NCBI GenBank assembly: GCA_031277235.1
Contig: JAITMT010000138.1
Span: 1 to 12,747, forward strand
Origin: Tannerella sp.
Lineage (GTDB): Bacteria; Bacteroidota; Bacteroidia; Bacteroidales; Tannerellaceae
Reading direction: 5' to 3'
DNA length: 12,747 nt
Shown here: positions 1 through 6,615 of the stretch, piece after piece
How the letters are laid out: every line of letters begins with the position of its first letter
Numbering within the stretch: the stretch's first letter is position 1
Program-made: the position numbers and the translations under genes
Notes under the pieces: generated by a model
The model's input: only the letters and a program-made list of their open reading frames with translations
What the model was told of the DNA's origin: nothing
Databases searched by the model: none

Positions 1-1518
1 ATCAATCAGGGTCCTCCCATTCTGATAGGCGATGAGGTCGTGGAAAATAACGAAAATCTGGCATTTTATGACCGTCCGCGCAGTACCTACGACGAGGCAG
101 TGGAGTATATCTGCGCCGAGTTGGAAGAAGCAGCCCGGTATCTGTCTCCCTCCCTCCCCATCATGGAGTTCGGTCGCCCCACCAAAGGCGCCACCTACGG
201 ATTGATCGCACGCCTGCGGCTGTATCATGCCAGCCCGCTGTACAACGGTGGACCGGCTGCACGGTCGGTTTTCGGCGCCTGGAGGCGCAAAACGGACGGA
301 GTGCAGTATGTGTCGCAGACGTATGACGAACGCCGCTGGGCGCTGGCCGCCGCCGCCGCCAAAAGAGTCATGGACATGGGCACGTATAAATTGCATACGG
401 TGCAGGCTTATTCCGGTACCAAACCGATGCCGACCAACGTAACTTCCGACCCCGACTATTATAAATTCTGGGAGGAAGGAGGTGCCGCAGGAATTGACCA
501 TTTCAAATCATACGCCGACATGTTCAACGGCGAATCGGTTTCCCCCACCAATCCGGAGTATGTATGGGGACGCATGAGTTCGACGCTTGAGGCAAATACC
601 CAAATGTCCTTCCCCAATACAAACGGAGGATGGAACGGACTGTCGGTAACCCAGAAAGTCGTGGACGCCTATAGAATGTTTGACGGGCGCAACATCAACA
701 ATTCCAGTCCCGAATATCCCTATTCGGAATCCGGATTTTCGGCACAGATGGAATTGTTTTCGGATTACCGGCTGAATGCGAATGTATTCAACATGTACAT
801 CAATCGCGAGATGCGGTTCTATGCCAGCATCGGATATACCAATTGTTACTGGCCCCTGGGTTCTACAACTTCTTCGGTAACGCGCGACATCACCTATCTT
901 TTTGACGGCAACAACGGGAAAAATACCTCGACCGACCCGCTGAACTATCCTCCTACCGGCTATATCATTAAAAAGTTTATCCATCCCCAGGATGCCTGGA
1001 GCGGCGATAATGCCCGTCGTATGCCCAAGGCATACGGGATGATCCGCTATGCCGACATTCTGCTGATGTATGCCGAAGCGCTCAATAATCTCACCCAAAG
1101 CCATACGGTTGAGGTGGATGGCGTTTCGCAGACTTTCACCCGCGACCCGCAGGCTATCCGGCTGGCATTCAATCAGGTGCGCCACCGGGCAGGTCTTCCG
1201 GGCATGACCGACGCGGAAGCAGCCAACGCCGCCACCGTTCAGCAATTGATTGAACAGGAACGCATGGTGGAATTTCTTTTTGAAAACAGCCGTTATTTCG
1301 ATGTCCGTCGCTGGGGTAAATACGAAGAGAGCGAAAGCGTAACCATCACGGGTATGAACATCGAGGGCAACGCCGACAGTTATTATCGCCGGGTTGTTCC
1401 CAACATCTACCGCATCGGAGCCCGAATCGTCAACAAGAAGTTGCACCTTGTACCGCTTCCTTTGGACGAAGTACGGAGACTTCCCTCGTTAGACCAGAAT
1501 CCCGGCTGGGAAGAATAA
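1..1518 (+). CDS. SusD/RagB-family outer-membrane glycan-binding lipoprotein, 5' partial
   Basis: Frame 1 is open from the first base, so this is the C-terminal ~505 residues of a longer gene whose start lies upstream; the GTG at 40 is just an internal valine. SusD homologues are usually 500-650 residues, so the signal peptide, lipobox and N-terminal TPR-rich part are missing. Family hallmarks visible: an early PRSTYDEAVEYI segment, the YADILLMYAEALNN helix, the IRLAFNQVRHRAGLPG segment, the block ERMVEFLFENSRYFDVRRWG, and the closing LVPLPLDEVRR...NPGW typical of SusD C-termini. Known role of the family: a surface lipoprotein that caps a SusC TonB-dependent transporter and delivers oligosaccharides to it. 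The SusC gene should lie just upstream, outside the window. The next gene follows after 28 bases, consistent with one operon. Composition is GC-rich for this window (35 of 60 bases at 1201-1260). Confidence 0.95.
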   Translation: MNQGPPILIGDEVVENNENLAFYDRPRSTYDEAVEYICAELEEAARYLSPSLPIMEFGRPTKGATYGLIARLRLYHASPLYNGGPAARSVFGAWRRKTDGVQYVSQTYDERRWALAAAAAKRVMDMGTYKLHTVQAYSGTKPMPTNVTSDPDYYKFWEEGGAAGIDHFKSYADMFNGESVSPTNPEYVWGRMSSTLEANTQMSFPNTNGGWNGLSVTQKVVDAYRMFDGRNINNSSPEYPYSESGFSAQMELFSDYRLNANVFNMYINREMRFYASIGYTNCYWPLGSTTSSVTRDITYLFDGNNGKNTSTDPLNYPPTGYIIKKFIHPQDAWSGDNARRMPKAYGMIRYADILLMYAEALNNLTQSHTVEVDGVSQTFTRDPQAIRLAFNQVRHRAGLPGMTDAEAANAATVQQLIEQERMVEFLFENSRYFDVRRWGKYEESESVTITGMNIEGNADSYYRRVVPNIYRIGARIVNKKLHLVPLPLDEVRRLPSLDQNPGWEE

Positions 1519-1546
1519 TCATTATAAATTTATAAAGATTGGAAAA

Positions 1547-2515
1547 ATGAAAAATAGTAATATGAACAGATATTTAAAGTTATTCCCGGCTTTCATGTTA
1601 ATTTGCGGGTTATTTTCCTGCGATGAACAGGAAGTGTTTCAAAAGGAGCAGTACAAAAATGTATTCGCCCTGGTCAGCGGAACCGACAATGTTTCCGACT
1701 GGATTCACGATTTGCGGATGTCCGAATCCGAAGGATATATTTCGGCGTCGCTTGGCGGAACAAATCCTTCAACGAAAGACATCCGGGTTACACTGGTGGA
1801 GGACCTCTCGCTGATAGACGACTACAACGTCGTCATTTTCGATGTGAACACGCCAAGATATATCCAACCCCTGGCAAGCAGTAAATACACCATTGACAAT
1901 TATGTTTTTACCATTCCTGCCGGAGAGGTAAAAGCTTCCATACCGGTCAGAATAAGACCGGCAGGCTTGTCACCCGACTCTTCCTATTTTATTGCACTGA
2001 AGGTGGATTCGTACTCCGCGTATGAAGTGAATCCCGAAAAGGATTATATACTTTACCGCGTGCAAGTCAGAAACTGGTGGTCTGCTACCGGCGGAACGAT
2101 TTACAATCAGCGCGGTACTACACAGATGTCCGGTCTGAATCCTATCCAGGTTTTCGGAACCAAGCGCGTGTTCCCGCTGACTCCGACAAGGGTTCGCCTG
2201 CTTGCCGGCACCGAACTCAATGACAATTTGGACGAGAATATCTATAACTGGTATTCGATGGTGCTGAGCATCGGAGACGATAACAGGATAACAATCCAAC
2301 CGTACAAAAGTCTTGTCGTAACGCAAATAGACGGCGATCCCGATTTTCCGAACAGGGTTGTGCTGGAAGATGACGGTTTCAAAACCTACAAGACCTTTTT
2401 GCTGTCTTACTCCTATGAGGGTTCCGACGGCATTACCCACGTCATGAAAGAGGAACTGCGCCTCGAATACAAGGAAGATCCAGAAGATCCCCGTTTTTTA
2501 ACCGATTTAAACTAA
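1547..2515 (+). CDS. DUF1735 (BT_3987-like N-terminal) domain surface lipoprotein
   Basis: A 322-residue lipoprotein. The N-terminus has a basic start, a hydrophobic stretch and a lipobox ending LFSC with the acylated Cys at residue 25. DEQE follows directly, resembling the acidic export signal that sends Bacteroidota lipoproteins to the cell surface. Residues ~38-175 look like the DUF1735 beta-sandwich (a YKNVFALVSG strand, then TIPAGEVKASIPVRI and SSYFIALKVDS). Residues ~183-307 (NWYSMVLSIGDDNRITIQ, then TFLLSYSYEG and a KEELRLEY strand) resemble the BT_3044-like/DUF4361 C-terminal domain. In this position after susD such proteins act as accessory surface glycan-binding proteins (SusE/F-like position); direct sugar binding is inferred. 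ATG 1547 is taken as start; ATG 1562 (residue 6) would also leave an intact signal peptide. The next gene begins 6 bases after its stop. Confidence 0.85.
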   Translation: MKNSNMNRYLKLFPAFMLICGLFSCDEQEVFQKEQYKNVFALVSGTDNVSDWIHDLRMSESEGYISASLGGTNPSTKDIRVTLVEDLSLIDDYNVVIFDVNTPRYIQPLASSKYTIDNYVFTIPAGEVKASIPVRIRPAGLSPDSSYFIALKVDSYSAYEVNPEKDYILYRVQVRNWWSATGGTIYNQRGTTQMSGLNPIQVFGTKRVFPLTPTRVRLLAGTELNDNLDENIYNWYSMVLSIGDDNRITIQPYKSLVVTQIDGDPDFPNRVVLEDDGFKTYKTFLLSYSYEGSDGITHVMKEELRLEYKEDPEDPRFLTDLN

Positions 2516-2521
2516 AAACAG

Positions 2522-3604
2522 ATGAATACAAATATGAAAAATCGAAAGAAAATCAACAGTATCATCGTCGGCACATGCCTTCTGTTGCTCGGCAGTCTTG
2601 CCGGCTGCGACAACTACGAGCGCAAAGGAATTGTAACCCCCGAAATTACGGTTAATGTGCATTCGCTGGATTTATTTATTGGCGAATCGGTACAATTGAC
2701 GGCAAGCCCCGACGATCTTGCATTCACCTGGACGAGCGAGGATCCGGCAGTTGCCACCGTTGACAATAACGGTTTCGTAACGGCAGTTGGCGATGGCAAC
2801 ACGTTCATCGTCGCTCAATCGGGCGACATGGATTGTCGGGTGCCCGTTTCCTCCATTACCCGAATCCCTCTGACGGATTTCAGTCTGGGCGCCACTTCTT
2901 TACTCCTGTTTACCGGAGAAAGGAATCAGTTTATCCCTGTGAATCAACCGTCCAACGCGAATGACGCCTCGTATCCCACGTGGCGTTCCCTGAACAGTGA
3001 CGTCGCCACGGTAGATTACAAGGGTGAAATCGTTGCCAGAAGCGTGGGAAATGCGGATGTGGAATGCCGCATCAACAACATTGTGAAAACTATTCATGTT
3101 GAAGTGCTCAACAGTTTTCCCATGTTCCGCGGTCCGCATAAACTCACTGCAACCGTTCCCTATACGCTGCAATTCATAAATTTCGACCTTGGCGGCGAAG
3201 GCGTTGCCTATCATGACAATGATGCGGGGAATAGCGGCGGTAATGCTTACCGGGCAAACAACGGCGACCCTAACGGCGGAGCGGTTGACATTGGCGGAGA
3301 CCTGGCAGTCGGCTGGACAGCAGGAGGAGAATGGCTGAAATACACAATAGTAGTTTATGACGCAGGAGATTACAGTTTATCGATGGATTTGGCCGGTGCA
3401 AACACGAGCGACCTCCATTTCGAAGTAGATGGCGAGAACGTAACCGGTAACATTCACATCCCCTCAACGGGCGGATGGAGTAACTGGGCTTGGCAAGACA
3501 TAGAAGTGCCTTTTACATTTACGGAAGGCACGCATACACTCCGATTCTATTTGGACGCGGCAGGAACAAACTTCAGAAATATGAGATTTACCTATAAAGA
3601 ATAA
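2522..3604 (+). CDS. Surface lipoprotein with two Ig-like (Big_2) domains and C-terminal CBM6
   Basis: A 360-residue lipoprotein with a lipobox LAGC (Cys29) after a clear hydrophobic segment. Residues ~41-110 and ~115-195 are two bacterial Ig-like group 2 modules: each has an opening strand with GESVQLT- or GERNQF-type turns, a W (FTWTSEDPAVATV; PTWRSLNSDVATV) and a G-F/E-V-A-x-x-x-G repeat end. Residues ~217-358 match a family 6 carbohydrate-binding module: FDLGGEGVAYHD, a VDIGG segment, GEWLKYTIVVYDAGDY, the VDGENV turn, GGWSNWAWQ (aromatic ligand-site candidates W319 and W322) and EGTHTLRFYLDAAG. CBM6 members bind xylan, cellulose, beta-1,3-glucan or agarose chains. There is no catalytic domain, so this is most likely the operon's surface glycan-binding protein, with the Ig modules as spacers. 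It is the last gene before a strong terminator. Confidence 0.88.
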   Translation: MNTNMKNRKKINSIIVGTCLLLLGSLAGCDNYERKGIVTPEITVNVHSLDLFIGESVQLTASPDDLAFTWTSEDPAVATVDNNGFVTAVGDGNTFIVAQSGDMDCRVPVSSITRIPLTDFSLGATSLLLFTGERNQFIPVNQPSNANDASYPTWRSLNSDVATVDYKGEIVARSVGNADVECRINNIVKTIHVEVLNSFPMFRGPHKLTATVPYTLQFINFDLGGEGVAYHDNDAGNSGGNAYRANNGDPNGGAVDIGGDLAVGWTAGGEWLKYTIVVYDAGDYSLSMDLAGANTSDLHFEVDGENVTGNIHIPSTGGWSNWAWQDIEVPFTFTEGTHTLRFYLDAAGTNFRNMRFTYKE

Positions 3605-3627
3605 AGCATCTCTACGTGTTTCATAAG

Positions 3628-3664
3628 AAAACAGGCTGTCCGGGATTCGGACAGCCTGTTTTTT
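3628..3664 (+). terminator. Strong intrinsic terminator ending the SusD operon, probably bidirectional
   Basis: A perfect inverted repeat begins 24 bases after the CBM6 gene stop: left arm 3628-3642, loop 3643-3647 (ggatt), right arm 3648-3662, 15 bp paired with the core acaggctgtccg. Six T residues (3659-3664) overlap the end of the right arm. On the minus strand the same stem is preceded by the end of the convergent esterase gene and followed by a T-rich run (complement of 3625-3630), so it may serve both genes. Confidence 0.93.
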
Positions 3665-3701
3665 ATATCATGTAATCATTTGCGGTTCAGTGAAATTCCT
3701 G

Positions 3702-4976
3702 TTATTTGAGAAACCGGTCGGCAAAGCGGATAAACTGTTCCCAGTCGTAGGCGGTAATCGCATGTGCTCCGGTTCGGATGTGATACCCGATTTGTCCGGA
3801 CAATACCGGTTGATTGACCGCAGGCATTTCGGAAACAGGCAGTCCGGTCAGTCCGAAAAGTTCATACACCGGATTGGCGTAAAAACCTCCCAAAAACTCC
3901 CCTTTCGGGTCAGCCCACAAGTCCTCCTCGGCGCTTGCAATGTAAACCGGACGGGGCGCCATCAACGCAATCAACTCGTGCTGGTCGAAAGGCAAGTCTT
4001 CCTCGCGGTTGTTGTATTGTTTGAAATTGTCGCAAAACCAGTAAGGGAACTGTTTATTAATGAGTTCCACCGTTTCGCCGACGATTCGTTTGGACAGCGC
4101 CGCGCCGCCGCACCCCGACTCGTTCGACACGACCAACGCAAAACGCGGGTCGGTAGCGCCCGCCCATAAAGCCGCCTTGCCCAGACGGGAATGACCGGTA
4201 ACGGCTACTTTTTTCGCATCAACCTGCCCGTCCGTTTCCAGATAATCCATCGCGCGACTCAATCCCCAAGCCCAGGCGGCTACGTTTTGCCATTCGTCGG
4301 GATTCGGTTTGCTTTGACCGTCAGCGTAAAACATCGGGAATATCCCCTCCCGAAAGCCGTTATCATAGTCGGGAGCAATATCTCCGCAGTAAACGGTAGC
4401 CACTCCGTATCCGTTTTGCAACATCAACTCAATCGCCCAATATGCGGAATTGCTGCCCCGCAGGGATTCGTCGGCGCGATTATCGGTGATTCCCGCTCGA
4501 TTGGAGACCCAGTTCGGGGTAATCGAAATGCCGGGGTCGGCGTGAACGGTGTAGTTTCCGTAGAAATTCAGTCCGAGGAAAAGCGGCACAGGTTTTGCAA
4601 CTCCGTTCGGCAAATACATCAGAATGGTCATGTAGCGGTCTTCGTTTTTGGAAAAGTAAACGTTTATTTCTTTTCGGGTCGCCTTGCCGCCAAGCGCCTG
4701 CCTATCTTCCGACAGGACTTTAAAGTGCATATCCTTGGGAGCCTGAGGCGCTTTTCCGAACATTTGGGTTTCAAACAGTTCCAGGATTTCCGGTCTGCGT
4801 TTCTCGACCCATTCGCCGGATGTTTTCGCGATACTCCCGTCGCCTGATTTCAAAGGATCGGGAAGGACGTAGGAAGCAATTTTGTCCTCGTCGTAATTGG
4901 CTGTCTGTCCGTAGGAAAGCGCCATTTGAACTAAAAGAAAGCACTGTACAAACAGTAAAAATCGAGTATTTTTCAT
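3702..4976 (-). CDS. CE15-family carbohydrate esterase (4-O-methyl-glucuronoyl methylesterase type)
   Basis: A 424-residue exported alpha/beta hydrolase. Signs of CE15: the nucleophile motif GHSRLGKA (Ser263), a second block NESGCGG carrying the acid Glu286 exactly 23 residues later (the Ser213/Glu236 spacing in fungal StGE2), and GAH near the C-terminus (His405). Asp352, in AEEDLWADP, sits where some bacterial CE15 enzymes carry an alternative acid. The blocks FPYWFCDNFKQYNN and ELIALMAPRPVYIASAEEDLW are also typical. Family reaction: cleaving esters between 4-O-methyl-glucuronic acid and lignin alcohols or small alcohols. A signal peptide lies at residues 1-~23 (MKNTRFLLF..SYG); Cys12 is inside the hydrophobic core, not a lipobox, so the periplasm is most likely. 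ATG 4976 is chosen because the longer TTG at 5003 falls within the promoter -7 box. The gene converges on the SusD operon and has its own promoter. Confidence 0.92.
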   Translation of the reverse strand: MKNTRFLLFVQCFLLVQMALSYGQTANYDEDKIASYVLPDPLKSGDGSIAKTSGEWVEKRRPEILELFETQMFGKAPQAPKDMHFKVLSEDRQALGGKATRKEINVYFSKNEDRYMTILMYLPNGVAKPVPLFLGLNFYGNYTVHADPGISITPNWVSNRAGITDNRADESLRGSNSAYWAIELMLQNGYGVATVYCGDIAPDYDNGFREGIFPMFYADGQSKPNPDEWQNVAAWAWGLSRAMDYLETDGQVDAKKVAVTGHSRLGKAALWAGATDPRFALVVSNESGCGGAALSKRIVGETVELINKQFPYWFCDNFKQYNNREEDLPFDQHELIALMAPRPVYIASAEEDLWADPKGEFLGGFYANPVYELFGLTGLPVSEMPAVNQPVLSGQIGYHIRTGAHAITAYDWEQFIRFADRFLK

Positions 4977-5000
4977 GGCATAATATTTTAAATTCGGATG

Positions 5001-5030
5001 CAAATATAGTTAAAAAATTGAAATCATCAA
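5001..5030 (-). promoter_or_regulatory. Bacteroidota-type promoter of the CE15 esterase gene
   Basis: On the minus strand a TATATTTG box (5008-5001) matches the Bacteroidota -7 consensus TAnnTTTG. A TTG lies 19 bases upstream (5030-5028) as a -33 element; a TTTG at 5035-5032 is an alternative. The box ends 24 bases before the chosen ATG at 4976, leaving a short leader. Confidence 0.6.
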
Positions 5031-5061
5031 CCAAAACAACGGTTATTTGAAAATTTTGTTA

Positions 5062-5069
5062 TAAATTTG
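5062..5069 (+). promoter_or_regulatory. Candidate -7 box for the delta-60 repeat gene
   Basis: TAAATTTG matches TAnnTTTG exactly, 65 bases before the ATG at 5135. No good -33 TTG lies at 19-21 bases upstream; the nearest TTTG (5046-5049) is only 12 bases away. It lies back to back with the esterase promoter in the divergent intergenic region 4977-5134. Confidence 0.45.
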
Positions 5070-5134
5070 CCCTGTTAAACACAAATCAGCGTGCCGGATG
5101 CTAAAATAAATCCCAAAGGCATGGGTGAATTGAA

Positions 5135-6559
5135 ATGAAAAGATGGAATTTATTATTATTGTTGGCAAACATGATGGCGATTCCTGTTTATTCCCAGACA
5201 GTTTCGCTTGATAATACGTTTGGACAAAACGGGAGGACGGTGATTCCGAACACGTCGGAAATTCATTTTTTGGATTTTGACCGGCAGGGAAACATTATCG
5301 TTATCGGATACCCTACCAATAGTGGAGGAGGAAAAGATTTAACAATTGCAAAAACAACTTCAAATGGGATTATAGATAATAGTTTTGGAACTGACGGAGT
5401 TGTAAAAGTAACTGATTATGATTATATTTCCCCGCTTGGTCTGAAAATTACAGATGACAATAAAATCGTTGTAATCGGAATGTTTTCCAATGTTCAGATT
5501 GAAGGAGGATACGAAAATATAATGATGAGATTTAACGAAAATGGAACTATTGACCAAAACTTTGGCAATAATGGAAAAGTTAATCTTAATACAGGTTATA
5601 TAATAAACTTGGAAAGTGATGATTTTATGCTGATTGCAAAAACGGATAGTTATCAAAATGCTTCTATTCTGAAATATAACTATGAAGGAGAAAGTGATGA
5701 GTCTTTTGGAGAAAATGGAACAGTGTACTTGACTAACTCTATTAGTCCGTCTTGTATGAAAATTCTTAACGACGGTTCAATTGTCATTGCAGGCACATAC
5801 AACAGTTATCCCAATACAGAATTAGGTCTTGGAAAATTAACTCCTGCGGGAGAATTAGATACAAACTTTGCCAATAATGGAATTTGGCATTTGGATGTTA
5901 AGCAGGATTTTGATTTTGACCATGAATCTTTTTTTGATATTGTTGAAGATAACAATGGTAATCTTATACTTTCCGGTTTTGGGCGCTCCATTTGCGGTCC
6001 GAGTTGGAATGGCGCTTTTTTGAGCAAATTCTCTTCCGGCGGAATACTTGATACAGATTTCGGTGAAAATGGCTTTTATTGTTCTAATACCGGCATAAGT
6101 CTTATCTCTCTAATTGAAGATAAATATATGATCGCGGGTTACCATAACAGTGGCGAAAAAATTACAATTGTTAACGACGACGGAAAAAGCGGAAAAGAAG
6201 CATATACTTTCGGTATTCTCTATCTGCGGGATATGAAATTTCAGGGAGACAATAAAATTATTTTAGGCGGCGGTCATCAGGCGAGTAACGCTGATGCAAC
6301 ATTGGAAAGAGTCGTAGTCAATACAGAAACTGCCATACAATTCAATGACGATTCGTCCAAAGAATTGAGAATTTTCCCCAATCCGGCAAAAGAAACGCTG
6401 TATTTCAACAGGGAAACGGTGTTTGAAATCATGGACATGCAGGGCAGAATTTTGCTGAAATCGGCGCTTCCCGTAAAATCCGTCCGTATCGCTGATTTGG
6501 CGTCCGGCGTGTATTTTGTCCGGTCGGGTAACAGCGTTCAGAAATTCATCAAGGAATAA
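5135..6559 (+). CDS. Delta-60 repeat protein with T9SS type A C-terminal sorting domain
   Basis: A 474-residue secreted protein. A signal peptide covers residues 1-20 (cleavage near VYS-Q). The body holds six delta-60 (DUF5122-type, beta-propeller-like) units marked by the D-x-x/S-F-G-x-x-G core: DNTFGQNG (26), DNSFGTDG (81), DQNFGNNG (140), DESFGENG (188), DTNFANNG (242) and DTDFGENG (306), spaced 48-64 residues. Each is followed by strands of the form G-x-I-V-I-x-G. Residues ~412-474 are a type IX secretion sorting domain: IFPNPAKETLYF, then MDMQGRIL and a closing LASGVYFVRSG..QKFIKE. It should cross the outer membrane by T9SS and be surface-attached or released. No enzymatic motif is visible and its function is unknown. 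The body is very AT-rich (51 G+C in 180 bases at 5521-5700) while the sorting domain is not (86 in 180 at 6361-6540). The WG-repeat gene follows 56 bases later. Confidence 0.9.
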   Translation: MKRWNLLLLLANMMAIPVYSQTVSLDNTFGQNGRTVIPNTSEIHFLDFDRQGNIIVIGYPTNSGGGKDLTIAKTTSNGIIDNSFGTDGVVKVTDYDYISPLGLKITDDNKIVVIGMFSNVQIEGGYENIMMRFNENGTIDQNFGNNGKVNLNTGYIINLESDDFMLIAKTDSYQNASILKYNYEGESDESFGENGTVYLTNSISPSCMKILNDGSIVIAGTYNSYPNTELGLGKLTPAGELDTNFANNGIWHLDVKQDFDFDHESFFDIVEDNNGNLILSGFGRSICGPSWNGAFLSKFSSGGILDTDFGENGFYCSNTGISLISLIEDKYMIAGYHNSGEKITIVNDDGKSGKEAYTFGILYLRDMKFQGDNKIILGGGHQASNADATLERVVVNTETAIQFNDDSSKELRIFPNPAKETLYFNRETVFEIMDMQGRILLKSALPVKSVRIADLASGVYFVRSGNSVQKFIKE

Positions 6560-6563
6560 ACTA

Positions 6564-6571
6564 TATCTTTG
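6564..6571 (+). promoter_or_regulatory. Candidate -7 box for the WG-repeat gene
   Basis: TATCTTTG fits TAnnTTTG and lies 44 bases before the ATG at 6616, in the short AT-rich gap after the delta-60 gene. No clear -33 element is seen, so the WG gene may instead be co-transcribed with its upstream neighbour. No terminator hairpin lies in this gap. Confidence 0.35.
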
Positions 6572-6615
6572 TTTTTTAATGGATTAAATATTTTAATAAC
6601 AAACCGTTAAGATTT

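Noticed and set aside
508..1446. Long antisense open frame opposite the SusD gene
   Set aside because: It mirrors a strongly conserved SusD sequence on the other strand and shows no recognisable domain; a frame shadow of a GC-rich gene.
1..1518. Complete gene starting at GTG 40
   Set aside because: The frame is open to base 1 and the translated start lacks a signal peptide and the N-terminal part of SusD; the gene is cut by the window edge.
4191..4847. Open frame on the + strand within the CE15 gene
   Set aside because: The minus strand encodes an intact CE15 catalytic domain here; the translated shadow has no family features. The same applies to 3690-4169.
4977..5003. Longer CE15 reading frame starting at TTG 5003
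   Set aside because: The TTG is the last three bases of the TATATTTG promoter box, and the extension would push the signal peptide inward; ATG 4976 gives a standard signal peptide.
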